Assembly (NCBI GenBank): GCA_027659245.1
Contig: JAQDPW010000027.1
Location: 5,950-32,708 of the forward strand
Length of the DNA stretch: 26,759 nt
Source of the DNA: Streptococcaceae bacterium AM104-57
Lineage (GTDB): Bacteria > Bacillota > Bacilli > Lactobacillales > Streptococcaceae
Direction of reading: 5' to 3'
Positions 15,218 through 22,730 of this stretch are shown one piece after another (positions within the stretch are counted from its first letter, which is position 1; the number at the start of each line of letters is the position of its first letter). The translations under genes were made by a program, and so were the position numbers. The notes beneath the pieces were generated by a model, which was not told the DNA's origin, did not search any database, and saw only the letters and a list, made by a program, of their open reading frames with translations.

Positions 15218-16021
15218 ATGTCGAAATATAATTGGGATGAAAGGCATATCATTACTTTTCCAGAAGAAAAAGTGGCCCTCTCTACGAAGGATTTACATGT
15301 TTACTATGGTAAGAATGAATCCATCAAGGGCGTGGATATGCAATTCGAAAAAAATAAAATTACTGCCTTGATTGGACCATCAGGTTCTGGGAAATCAACC
15401 TACCTACGCAGTCTCAACCGTATGAATGATACTATTGATATTGCTAAGGTTACAGGACAAATTCTCTATCAGGGAATCGACGTTAACCGTCCTGAAATCA
15501 ATGTTTATGAAATGCGTAAACACATCGGAATGGTTTTCCAACGTCCAAATCCATTTGCTAAATCAATCTACCGCAACATCACCTTTGCACATGAACGTGC
15601 AGGAGTTAAGGATAAGAAAGTTCTTGATGAAATTGTAGAAACCTCACTTCGCCAGGCCGCCCTCTGGGATCAGGTCAAAGACGACCTTCACAAGTCAGCC
15701 TTGACGCTTTCAGGTGGTCAGCAGCAACGTCTCTGTATCGCGCGTGCTATTTCTGTAAAACCAGACATTCTCTTGATGGATGAGCCTGCGTCAGCCTTGG
15801 ATCCAATTGCGACAGCCCAGCTTGAGGAAACTATGTTAGAGTTGAAGAAGGACTTTACCATTATTATCGTGACCCACAGTATGCAACAGGCTGCGCGTGC
15901 GAGTGATTACACTGGATTTTTCTACTTAGGTGATTTAATTGAGTACGATAAAACGTCAAATATTTTCCAAAATGCGAAGCTACAGTCAACCAATGACTAT
16001 GTAACAGGACACTTTGGTTAG
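15218..16021 (+). CDS. pstB1: Phosphate ABC transporter ATPase PstB, first copy
   Basis: The 267-residue nucleotide-binding subunit has a complete catalytic set: Walker [10 protein letters not shown] at 53-61, Q-loop MVFQRPNPF from 105, signature LSGGQQQR at 164-171, Walker B ILLMDEP at 184-190 and H-loop His220 in VTHSMQQ. It energises PstCA uptake. The N-terminus is about 15 residues longer than in the second copy. It lies directly upstream of its paralogue, an arrangement found in several Firmicutes. Confidence 0.95.
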   Translation: MSKYNWDERHIITFPEEKVALSTKDLHVYYGKNESIKGVDMQFEKNKITALIGPSGSGKSTYLRSLNRMNDTIDIAKVTGQILYQGIDVNRPEINVYEMRKHIGMVFQRPNPFAKSIYRNITFAHERAGVKDKKVLDEIVETSLRQAALWDQVKDDLHKSALTLSGGQQQRLCIARAISVKPDILLMDEPASALDPIATAQLEETMLELKKDFTIIIVTHSMQQAARASDYTGFFYLGDLIEYDKTSNIFQNAKLQSTNDYVTGHFG

Positions 16022-16033
16022 AAAGGAAGCAGT

Positions 16034-16792
16034 ATGACAGAACCAATTTTACAGGTTTCAGACCTGTCTGTTTATTACAACAAAAAAAAGGCTTTGAATA
16101 GTGTTTCCTTATCATTCCAACCCAAGGAAATTACTGCCCTTATCGGTCCCTCTGGATCTGGAAAATCAACACTTCTAAAGGCTATTAACCGAATGGGTGA
16201 CCTTAATCCTGAAGTGACGACAACTGGATCAGTGGTTTATAACGGTCACAATATCTATAGTCCTCGTACGGATACAGTTGAATTACGTAAAGAAATTGGT
16301 ATGGTCTTCCAACAACCCAATCCTTTTCCTATGTCTATCTACGAAAATGTTGTTTATGGACTAAGAATTAATGGAGAAAAGGACAAGCAGGTTTTAGATG
16401 AAGCTGTGGAGAAGGCTTTACAGCGTGCTTCAATCTGGGATGAGGTCAAGGACCGTTTGCATGACTCTGCCATTGGTCTTTCAGGTGGGCAGCAGCAACG
16501 TGTCTGTGTCGCCCGTGTATTGGCGACTAGTCCAAAGATTATCCTCTTGGATGAGCCGACCTCAGCCTTAGACCCTATCTCGGCTGGAAAAATCGAAGAA
16601 ACCCTATATAGTCTTAAGGATAAGTACACCATGCTGTTGGTTACTCGTTCCATGCAGCAAGCATCTCGAATCTCTGATAAAACAGGCTTTTTCCTCAATG
16701 GAGATTTGATTGAATTTAACGATACCAAGGAAATGTTCCTCTATCCACAACATAAGGAAACAGAAGATTACATTTCAGGTAAATTTGGATAA
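16034..16792 (+). CDS. pstB2: Phosphate ABC transporter ATPase PstB, second copy, H-loop His replaced
   Basis: The 252-residue paralogue of PstB1 retains Walker [10 protein letters not shown] at 38-46, Q-loop MVFQQPNPF, signature LSGGQQQR at 149-156 and Walker [11 protein letters not shown] with the catalytic glutamate. The H-loop histidine (His220 in the first copy) is Arg205 here, within LLVTRSMQQ. The switch histidine contacts the ATP gamma-phosphate and its loss usually impairs hydrolysis. The pair may therefore form a heterodimer with one weakened site, or this copy may be regulatory; that is inference. AAAGGAAG precedes the ATG, and phoU follows by 10 nt. Confidence 0.93.
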   Translation: MTEPILQVSDLSVYYNKKKALNSVSLSFQPKEITALIGPSGSGKSTLLKAINRMGDLNPEVTTTGSVVYNGHNIYSPRTDTVELRKEIGMVFQQPNPFPMSIYENVVYGLRINGEKDKQVLDEAVEKALQRASIWDEVKDRLHDSAIGLSGGQQQRVCVARVLATSPKIILLDEPTSALDPISAGKIEETLYSLKDKYTMLLVTRSMQQASRISDKTGFFLNGDLIEFNDTKEMFLYPQHKETEDYISGKFG

Positions 16793-16802
16793 GGAGAAAA
16801 AG

Positions 16803-17456
16803 ATGTTACGATCTCAATTTGAAGAAGATTTAGAGAAATTGCACAACCAGTTCTATGCTATGGGACAAGAAGTGCTATCCCAAATCAATCGTACTGTACG
16901 TGCTTTTGTCACCCATGACCGTGACTTGGCTAAAGAAGTCATCGAGCAAGACGCAGAAGTCAATGAATATGAGTTGAAACTTGAAAAGAAATCATTTGAA
17001 ATCATTGCCCTTCAACAGCCAGTTTCACAAGACTTGCGTACAGTCCTAACAGTTCTAAAGGCTGTTTCTGACTTGGAACGTATGGGAGACCATGCTGTAT
17101 CCATCGCTGAGGCAACCATTCGTATGAAGGGTGAACAACGCATCCCCGCCGTCGAAGAAGAAATTAAGAAGATGGGGCGCGATGTCAAGAATTTTGTTGA
17201 AACGACTCTTGATCTCTACCTCAACGCTTCTGTTGAGAAGGCCTATGAAGTTGCTTCTATGGATGAAAAAATTAACCACTATTTTGAGGACATCCGTGAT
17301 CTGGCAACTGAAGAAATCAGAAAGAATCCAGATGCTATTGTCACAGGTCGCGATTACTTCCAAGTGATTTCATACTTGGAGCGCATCGGTGACTATGCAA
17401 AAAATATCTGTGAATGGGTTGTTTACTTTGAAACAGGTAAGATTGTTGAATTGTAA
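16803..17456 (+). CDS. phoU: Phosphate transport regulator PhoU
   Basis: The 217-residue all-helical protein has two three-helix PhoU repeats. Each carries the metal-binding acidic motif: DLERMGDHA in the first half and YLERIGDYAKN in the second. PhoU restrains Pst uptake and signals phosphate status to the associated sensor kinase (PnpS/PhoR in streptococci; not in this window). ATG 16803 follows AAGGAG and gives the standard MLRSQFEEDLEKL N-terminus; a longer in-frame start inside pstB2 is rejected. It is the last gene of the operon, followed by a strong terminator. Confidence 0.95.
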   Translation: MLRSQFEEDLEKLHNQFYAMGQEVLSQINRTVRAFVTHDRDLAKEVIEQDAEVNEYELKLEKKSFEIIALQQPVSQDLRTVLTVLKAVSDLERMGDHAVSIAEATIRMKGEQRIPAVEEEIKKMGRDVKNFVETTLDLYLNASVEKAYEVASMDEKINHYFEDIRDLATEEIRKNPDAIVTGRDYFQVISYLERIGDYAKNICEWVVYFETGKIVEL

Positions 17457-17473
17457 GATTGATTAATTATGCA

Positions 17474-17511
17474 AAAAAAGGAGCTTGTTAGTAAGTAAAA
17501 GCTCCTTTTTT
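17474..17511. terminator. Terminator after phoU
   Basis: AAAAAAGGAGCTT (17474-17486) and AAGCTCCTTTTTT (17499-17511) form a perfect 13-bp stem with a 12-nt loop and built-in T-run. The A-run on the left makes it work in either direction. Confidence 0.92.
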
Positions 17512-17553
17512 GAAAGAAAAATTGAAAATCTTTCATAAAAATTTAAAATATGC

Positions 17554-17582
17554 TTGACAAACGAATTTTGTAGAGTTATAAT
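17554..17582 (+). promoter_or_regulatory. Consensus promoter of the amino-acid binding protein
   Basis: TTGACA (17554-17559), exactly 17 nt, then TATAAT (17577-17582): a perfect sigma-A consensus and the best match in the window. Transcription would begin about 25 nt before the start codon. Confidence 0.92.
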
Positions 17583-17613
17583 TATACAAAATTAACAGAG
17601 AGGTTGTTTGTTT

Positions 17614-18429
17614 ATGAATTTTAAAAAATGGATATTTGTCTTATGTAGTTTTCTTGCAAGCTTCTTATTGGTAGCTTGCCAATCGTCTAGCTCAAGCTCG
17701 CAGTCTGCAGTGGAGGCCATCAAGCAAAAAGGAAAATTAGTGGTCGCAACTAGTCCCGACTATGCTCCCTTTGAGTTTCAAGCCCTTGTAGATGGTAAGA
17801 ACCAAATCGTAGGTGCGGATATTGACATGGCTCAAGCAATCGCTGATGAACTTGGAGTGAAATTGGAAGTTTCCAGCATGAGTTTTGATAATGTCTTGAC
17901 CAGTCTTCAAACAGGGAAAGCAGATTTGGCCATTGCGGGAATCAGTGCAACTGAAGAAAGAAAAGAAGTCTTTGATTTCTCAATTCCTTACTATGAAAAC
18001 AAGATTAGCTTCCTAATCAGAAAGTCCGACCTTGAAAAATACAAGGATTTGGATTCTCTAGCAAGTGCTAATATTGCAGCTCAGAAAGGAACTGTTCCTG
18101 AATCTATGGTTAAAGAGCAACTTCCAAAGGCACAGTTGACTTCTTTGACAGACATGGGAGAAGCAGTCAACGAGCTTCAATCTAGTAAAGTAGATGCCGT
18201 TCATATGGATGAGCCAGTAGCACTAAGCTATGCTGCTAAGAACTCCGATTTGGCAGTGGCAACAGTAAGCTTGACTATGAAAGAAGGCGAAGCAAATGCT
18301 GTAGCTATCAAAAAAGATAACTCAGATTTGAAGGAAGTAGTTGATAAGGTCATCCAAAAACTGAAAGATGACGGAACTTACCAAACTTATCTTGAAAAAG
18401 CTGCTAAGCTAACAGAAGTAGAACAATAA
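17614..18429 (+). CDS. Amino-acid ABC transporter substrate-binding lipoprotein (orphan)
   Basis: The 271-residue family-3 solute-binding protein has a signal peptide with lipobox LVAC (Cys22), followed by a serine-rich linker. The mature domain shows the family signature around GADIDMAQAIADEL (residues ~72-85), plus DLAIAGISATEERKEVFDFS and a C-terminal DGTYQTYLEKAA. Such proteins bind polar amino acids or cystine; the ligand cannot be read. No permease or ATPase gene is adjacent, so it must serve components encoded elsewhere. ATG 17614 is chosen over TTG 17608: the AGAGAGG site is slightly distant (11 nt), but the signal peptide then begins normally with MNFKKW. Confidence 0.9.
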   Translation: MNFKKWIFVLCSFLASFLLVACQSSSSSSQSAVEAIKQKGKLVVATSPDYAPFEFQALVDGKNQIVGADIDMAQAIADELGVKLEVSSMSFDNVLTSLQTGKADLAIAGISATEERKEVFDFSIPYYENKISFLIRKSDLEKYKDLDSLASANIAAQKGTVPESMVKEQLPKAQLTSLTDMGEAVNELQSSKVDAVHMDEPVALSYAAKNSDLAVATVSLTMKEGEANAVAIKKDNSDLKEVVDKVIQKLKDDGTYQTYLEKAAKLTEVEQ

Positions 18430-18437
18430 AAAATAAC

Positions 18438-18620
18438 AGAGGCTGGGACAAAAGTCCTAGCCTCTCAATTGTCTTTGGATTATCGAGCAAGACGCAGTGG
18501 TTGAGTGGGCTCTACTACGCTGATTTCATCAGCTTTTATAGTCTTACTCAACTGTGCGGAGGTGGGACGACGAAATCGAATTCTAACGAATTACCGATTT
18601 CTGTCCCACTCTCTGTTTTT
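18438..18620. repeat. SPRITE-like multi-hairpin repeat at a convergent gene junction
   Basis: Hairpin one: AGAGGCTGGGAC (18438-18449) with GTCCTAGCCTCT (18454-18465), loop AAAA. A central part contains GGTTGAGT/ACTCAACT and GCTGAT/ATCAGC. Hairpin three: GAGGTGGGAC (18559-18568) closing with GTCCCACTC (18603-18611), with inner pairing GAAATCG/CGATTT and ATTC/GAAT, then TCTGTTTTT. Layout and sequence resemble the pneumococcal SPRITE (Rho-independent-terminator-like) repeat family, from memory. It probably terminates the binding-protein transcript and also encodes the C-terminus of the regulator on the other strand. Confidence 0.65.
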
Positions 18621-19876
18621 AAATAGCTTAATGTTTTTTCAATATTTTCTAAGGGAATTTTTGCAAAGTGATAGGGACAAGACTCTATGTAGGATGATTC
18701 GAAAAAGTCGAGTCCTAGAGGACTATGTTTAAGACTAGCGATGCTAGGATATTCCCTGAGGTCAAGCAAAAGCCCATCATGAAGTGGATAGCTCGGTAGG
18801 GAAATGGGATAGCTTTGTAAGAGCTGTTGGATGTGCTTCTGACTTTTCTCCTGAAGTGCTAATCTTGCTAGTCTGTTTTTCTCAAAGAGTTGACTATTAA
18901 TATAGAGTGATAGAGCCTTTTGCATGATAAGGTTGTTATCGTAGTCGAGAATGTTTTTATAGGTCACAAAAGCTTCCTTGATAGTGTTTGGAAGAAGAAG
19001 GGCAGTGATTCGAAGGGCAGGAAATAGACTCGTAGAAAAGGACTTGATATAGATGACCAAATCATGTTGGTCTAAATAATGAAAGGTTTGTCCCATTTTA
19101 GGATCCAAGTCCCCCAGATAGTCATCCTCAACGATATAAATCTGATATTTTGCAGCTAAGTCAAGGATAGCAAGTTTTTCCTCTTCAGAATAAGAATGCC
19201 CCAGAGGATAGTGGAAACGAGGAATGGTGTAGAAAAATTTAATTTTACCACTTTTAAAATGTTCCTCAAGTTCGTTTAGGTCAATGCCGTCTACTCGACG
19301 GTCAATGGTTTGATAGGGAAGATTTTGAGCTAGCAAAAGCTGATTCATCCGATGATAGGTCGGTTGTTCGACCAGTATTTCCTGAGCTTGACCTGGAAAA
19401 TCAATCTGAGAAAGAATAAAAAGTGCTTGCTGGGTCCCAGATGTCATGACTAATTGGTCTGCTTTACTATAAATCGCTTGATCAAAGAGTAATGTCTGAA
19501 CGGACTGACGTAATTCTTCTAAACCCTCTTGGTGTTCATAGTAGTTGTAGAGATAATTTTCTCGCCCAATCAAGCTCTCATTGACGCACAGACGAAAATC
19601 ATCATAGGCGGCTGCGTGTTCATCGTTAACTGAGATAATTAAGTCTTCATGACTGGTTTGTTGCTCCAATACATAATAACCACTTTGAGGTTTGGAGTAG
19701 ATATATTTCTCGTATCGGAGTTCCAAAAGTGCACGCTGCACAGTATCTTTACTGCAGTGGAAGTCTTGACTGAGTTTTCGGATAGAAGGTAGACGACTTC
19801 CCGTCGGAAATCGTCCAGACTCGATACCATTTTTTAGATAGTGAACGACTTGTTCATACTTGCTTTCTTGCTTCAT
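18548..19876 (-). CDS. MocR/GntR-type regulator with aminotransferase-like domain, PLP lysine replaced
   Basis: The 442-residue protein begins with a GntR winged helix (residues 1-70, FPTGSRLPSIRKLSQDF and SKDTVQRALLEL), followed by a class-I aminotransferase-like domain (TSGTQQALFIL near 135, VEDDYLGDL near 250). Such regulators bind pyridoxal phosphate or an amino-compound to control neighbouring genes. In the usual SFSK motif the Schiff-base lysine is Thr282 (codon ACG at 19031-19033, minus strand), within IKSFSTSLFPALR. The last ~20 residues are encoded by the SPRITE-like repeat, so the original C-terminus was probably replaced. A promoter and an AGAGG site precede the ATG. It diverges from budA, a possible target. 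Confidence 0.88.
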   Translation of the reverse strand: MKQESKYEQVVHYLKNGIESGRFPTGSRLPSIRKLSQDFHCSKDTVQRALLELRYEKYIYSKPQSGYYVLEQQTSHEDLIISVNDEHAAAYDDFRLCVNESLIGRENYLYNYYEHQEGLEELRQSVQTLLFDQAIYSKADQLVMTSGTQQALFILSQIDFPGQAQEILVEQPTYHRMNQLLLAQNLPYQTIDRRVDGIDLNELEEHFKSGKIKFFYTIPRFHYPLGHSYSEEEKLAILDLAAKYQIYIVEDDYLGDLDPKMGQTFHYLDQHDLVIYIKSFSTSLFPALRITALLLPNTIKEAFVTYKNILDYDNNLIMQKALSLYINSQLFEKNRLARLALQEKSQKHIQQLLQSYPISLPSYPLHDGLLLDLREYPSIASLKHSPLGLDFFESSYIESCPYHFAKIPLENIEKTLSYLKTESGTEIGNSLEFDFVVPPPHS

Positions 19877-19901
19877 CCCAGACCTCTCATGATTTTGTTA
19901 C

Positions 19902-19930
19902 ATTGTACCTTTTTTTTAGAAGTTTGGCAA
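19902..19930 (-). promoter_or_regulatory. Promoter of the MocR-type regulator
   Basis: On the minus strand, TTGCCA (19925-19930) is followed by a 17-nt spacer and TACAAT (19902-19907), 25 nt upstream of the ATG. The BOX element begins only 4 bp beyond the -35. Confidence 0.75.
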
Positions 19931-19933
19931 TGT

Positions 19934-20130
19934 TATACTCTTCGAAAATCTCTTCAAACCGCGTCAACGTCGCCTTGCCGTATATATGTTACTGACTTCG
20001 TCAGTTCTATCCACAACCTCAAAACAGTGTTTTGAGCTGCCTTCGTCAGTTCTATCCACAACCTCAAAACAGTGTTTTGAGCAACCTGCGGCTAGTTTCC
20101 TAGTTTGCTCTTTGATTTTCATTGAATATT
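19934..20130. repeat. BOX element, A-B-B-C type
   Basis: Starts TATACTCTTCGAAAATCTC, with a boxA core CGTCAACGTCGCCTTGCCGTA that differs by one base from the BOX-PCR target. Two boxB copies follow; the unit CTTCGTCAGTTCTATCCACA through AACAGTGTTTTGAGC occurs at about 19995-20036 and 20042-20082. The boxC end is CTAGTTTGCTCTTTGATTTTC then ATTGAATATT. It occupies almost the whole space between the divergent promoters of the regulator and budA. Confidence 0.93.
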
Positions 20131-20146
20131 AAAAGGCAGTCTAGCA

Positions 20147-20175
20147 TTCAATTCTAATCAGAAATGTGATATACT
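20147..20175 (+). promoter_or_regulatory. budA promoter
   Basis: An extended -10, TGATATACT (TATACT at 20170-20175), lies 17 nt after a weak TTCAAT (20147-20152), just right of the BOX element and 30 bp before budA. Confidence 0.65.
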
Positions 20176-20205
20176 TAGTAAGTAAAATTTTCAAAGAAGA
20201 GTGAG

Positions 20206-20934
20206 ATGATGAAGGTGCAAGAACCAGTTAAATTATTCCAATACAATACTTTAGGAGCGCTGATGGCCGGACTTTATGGAGGAAGTCTAACCGTTGGTGA
20301 ATTGCTCCAACATGGTGATTTAGGTTTAGGGACGCTGGACTCTATCGATGGCGAGCTTATTGTCTTAGATGGGAAAGCTTATCAGGCCAAGGGATCAGGT
20401 GAAAAACCAGAGATTGTTGAAGTTTCACCAGATGCTTTGATTCCCTATGCAGCAGTTGTACCCCACCAGGCAGAAGTTATTTTCCGCCAGCGTTTTGAAA
20501 TGACTGATCAGGAACTTGAAAAACGTATTGAGTCCTATTATGATGGAGAAAATCTTTTCCGTTCGATTAAGATTCATGGTGATTTTAAACACATGCATGT
20601 TCGTATGATTCCAAAATCAACAACTGAAACGAAGTTTGCTGAGGTTGCGACGCATCAGCCTGAATATAGCTGCGACAATGTCTCAGGAACTATCGTTGGT
20701 TTTTGGACACCTGAAATTTTCCATGGAGTTAGTGTTGCTGGTTACCATCTACACTTTATCTCAGATGACCTAACCTTTGGTGGCCACGTTATGGACTTTG
20801 TCATCAAGGAAGGGATTGTAGAGGTGGGAGCTGTTGACCAGTTGGATCAACGTTTTCCTGTTCAGGATCGTCAATATCTATTTGCTAAGTTTAACGTTGA
20901 CGAGATGAAAAAAGATATCGAACAGGCAGAATAA
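20206..20934 (+). CDS. budA: Alpha-acetolactate decarboxylase
   Basis: This enzyme converts (S)-2-acetolactate to acetoin, draining pyruvate-derived acetolactate away from valine/leucine synthesis. The 242-residue protein has the family length. The zinc ligands are seen as His181, His183 and His194 in GYHLHFISDDLTFGGHVMDF. The substrate-binding glutamate and arginine are probably in EYSCDNVSGT and HMHVRMIP (inference). Two consecutive ATG codons (20206 and 20209) make the exact start uncertain by one residue; the upstream AAGAAGAG is weak. The BOX element and a divergent MocR regulator lie upstream. Also called aldB/alsD in other genera. Confidence 0.95.
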   Translation: MMKVQEPVKLFQYNTLGALMAGLYGGSLTVGELLQHGDLGLGTLDSIDGELIVLDGKAYQAKGSGEKPEIVEVSPDALIPYAAVVPHQAEVIFRQRFEMTDQELEKRIESYYDGENLFRSIKIHGDFKHMHVRMIPKSTTETKFAEVATHQPEYSCDNVSGTIVGFWTPEIFHGVSVAGYHLHFISDDLTFGGHVMDFVIKEGIVEVGAVDQLDQRFPVQDRQYLFAKFNVDEMKKDIEQAE

Positions 20935-20946
20935 TAGGAGTCAAAT

Positions 20947-21699
20947 ATGAAAATTCATGTAATAATAACGATGCTGGCCTTGTTTGCCGTCCTCATTGCA
21001 GCAGTTTGGTACGCAAGAAAGAAATACAAGATTAATTTTGCAGTTCTGGGACTTGGGGCAGTTGCATTTTTTGCTTCATCTCAAGTCTTAGAGAAAATCG
21101 TTCATCTCTTGGTTCTTCATCCACAAAAGGATGGGACAGTTCCACTCATGACGGAAAATCCCCTTCTCTATGTGATTTATGGGATCTGTATGGCTGCTTT
21201 GTTTGAAGAAACAGCTCGACTTATCTTTTTTAAATGGTTGAACAAAAAAAGAGAGATGGAAGATTCAGATGCCCTCGCCTATGGTCTTGGTCATGGTGGG
21301 CTAGAAATGATTTATATCGGAATTGCTGGTTTACTCAATCTCTTTATCCTATTTTCAGCAGTTGAATCGCAAAATCCAGCTATCATGCAACTCTTACCTG
21401 AGAGTACACTTGCAACCATTCATAATCTAGCAGCTTGGCAGATTTATCTTTTGGGAGTCGAAAGAATTCTTGCCTTGATTCTTCAAGTTGGATTGACCTT
21501 CTGGGTTTTCCAAGCTGTTCGCCAAAAAAAATGGATTTATCTACTAGCAGCTTACGGTCTGCATGCTTTATTTGATCTGGCACCGAGCCTTTCTCAAGTT
21601 GGCTGGATCTCAAATCCTCTAGTGGTAGAGGGAATCTTAGCAGTAGAAGTTTTGGCTTTCGTTTTCCTAACAAAATCAATCTTTTACAAGAAACAGTAA
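20947..21699 (+). CDS. YhfC-type intramembrane glutamic protease family protein
   Basis: The 250-residue protein has about seven membrane segments. Conserved polar motifs sit within or next to them: FEETAR at 86-91, GLGHGGLEM at 113-121, VERI at 171-174 and HALFDL at 206-211. This matches the YhfC family, related to the CPBP/Rce1 glutamic-type intramembrane proteases in which the EExxR glutamates and a distal His are catalytic. Substrate is unknown. It lies 12 nt after budA with TAGGAG before the ATG, so it is probably co-transcribed with it, and is closed by a terminator. Confidence 0.82.
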   Translation: MKIHVIITMLALFAVLIAAVWYARKKYKINFAVLGLGAVAFFASSQVLEKIVHLLVLHPQKDGTVPLMTENPLLYVIYGICMAALFEETARLIFFKWLNKKREMEDSDALAYGLGHGGLEMIYIGIAGLLNLFILFSAVESQNPAIMQLLPESTLATIHNLAAWQIYLLGVERILALILQVGLTFWVFQAVRQKKWIYLLAAYGLHALFDLAPSLSQVGWISNPLVVEGILAVEVLAFVFLTKSIFYKKQ

Positions 21700-21703
21700 T
21701 ATC

Positions 21704-21725
21704 AAGGAGGCCTAGCCTCTTTTTG
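21704..21725 (+). terminator. Terminator after the budA-yhfC pair
   Basis: AAGGAGGC and GCCTCTTT pair around a CTA triloop (21704-21722), followed by further Ts. It starts 5 bp after the stop codon. Confidence 0.85.
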
Positions 21726-21755
21726 TATTGTCTCTGGTAAAAGGTGACATAATCA

Positions 21756-21784
21756 TCGAAAAAAATCGCTAAAAATGGTATAAT
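21756..21784 (+). promoter_or_regulatory. murB promoter
   Basis: TCGAAA (21756-21761), 17 nt, then TATAAT (21779-21784) preceded by TGG as an extended -10. The start codon is 29 nt further on, with AAAGGATT between. Confidence 0.8.
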
Positions 21785-21813
21785 GGAATGAATTTCATAA
21801 AAGGATTAGAAAA

Positions 21814-22719
21814 ATGACTGTATCAGATAAATTAAAAGAAACCTTAGAAGGAATCGATATTCGTTTCGACGAACCTTTAAAATCCTATACTTATACAAAA
21901 GTTGGAGGAAAGGCAGATTATTTAGTTTTTCCACGCAATCGCTATGAGATGGCTCGTGTGGTCAAGTTTGCCAATCAGGAAAACATTCCTTGGATGGTTC
22001 TTGGAAATGCAAGTAACATTATCGTCCGTGAAGGTGGAGTCCGTGGTTTTGTAATCATGTGTGACAAGCTCAATAATGTTTCGGTTGATGGTTATACCAT
22101 TGAGGCAGAAGCTGGAGCTAACTTGATTGAGACTACTCGTATTGCCCTTCGTCATAGTTTGACTGGTTTTGAATTTGCTTGTGGTATTCCAGGAAGCGTC
22201 GGTGGTGCTGTCTTTATGAATGCTGGCGCTTATGGTGGTGAGATTGCTCATGTTCTCCAGTCTTGTCAAATCTTGACTAAGGAGGGTGAAATCGAAACCT
22301 TGTCTGCTAAAGACTTGACCTTTGGTTACCGTCATTCAGCTATTCAAGCATCAGGGGCAGTAGTCCTTTCTGCTAAGTTCGCCCTAGCTCCAGGTAATCA
22401 CCAAGTCATCAAACAGGAGATGGACCGCTTGACTCATCTTCGTGAACTCAAGCAACCTTTAGAGTATCCTTCATGTGGATCAGTTTTTAAACGTCCAGTG
22501 GATCATTTTGCAGGGCAATTGATTGCAGAAGCAGGCTTGAAAGGTTATCGTATCGGTGGGGTTGAAGTTTCTGAAAAGCATGCAGGCTTTATGGTCAATA
22601 TTGCTGATGGAACTGCTAAGGAATATGAGGAATTGATCGAGTCTGTTATTGAGAAAGTTAAAGAGCACTCGGGTGTTACCCTCGAGAGAGAAGTTCGAAT
22701 CCTAGGAGAGCACGAATAA
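21814..22719 (+). CDS. murB: UDP-N-acetylenolpyruvoylglucosamine reductase
   Basis: MurB reduces UDP-GlcNAc-enolpyruvate to UDP-MurNAc with NADPH and FAD, the second committed step of peptidoglycan synthesis. The 301-residue protein is the short type II form. FAD-binding motifs are [14 protein letters not shown] at 27-40, LGNASN at 63-68 and [19 protein letters not shown] at 124-142. The proton-donating serine is Ser223 in [11 protein letters not shown], and the late [12 protein letters not shown] segment and C-terminal glutamate are present. The gene lies upstream of potABCD in the same direction with no terminator between, so read-through into pot is likely. Confidence 0.97.
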   Translation: MTVSDKLKETLEGIDIRFDEPLKSYTYTKVGGKADYLVFPRNRYEMARVVKFANQENIPWMVLGNASNIIVREGGVRGFVIMCDKLNNVSVDGYTIEAEAGANLIETTRIALRHSLTGFEFACGIPGSVGGAVFMNAGAYGGEIAHVLQSCQILTKEGEIETLSAKDLTFGYRHSAIQASGAVVLSAKFALAPGNHQVIKQEMDRLTHLRELKQPLEYPSCGSVFKRPVDHFAGQLIAEAGLKGYRIGGVEVSEKHAGFMVNIADGTAKEYEELIESVIEKVKEHSGVTLEREVRILGEHE

Positions 22720-22722
22720 AAT
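22694..22722 (+). promoter_or_regulatory. Possible internal promoter for the pot leader
   Basis: TTCGAA (22694-22699), 17 nt and TAAAAT (22717-22722) at the very end of murB would start transcription near 22730, immediately before the structured leader. The -35 matches consensus at only three positions, so this is tentative. Confidence 0.35.
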
Positions 22723-22730
22723 AAAAATAG

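Noticed and set aside
15426..15638. Small alternate-frame ORF within pstB1
   Set aside because: It lies wholly inside a conserved gene, has no ribosome binding site, and its product is not protein-like.
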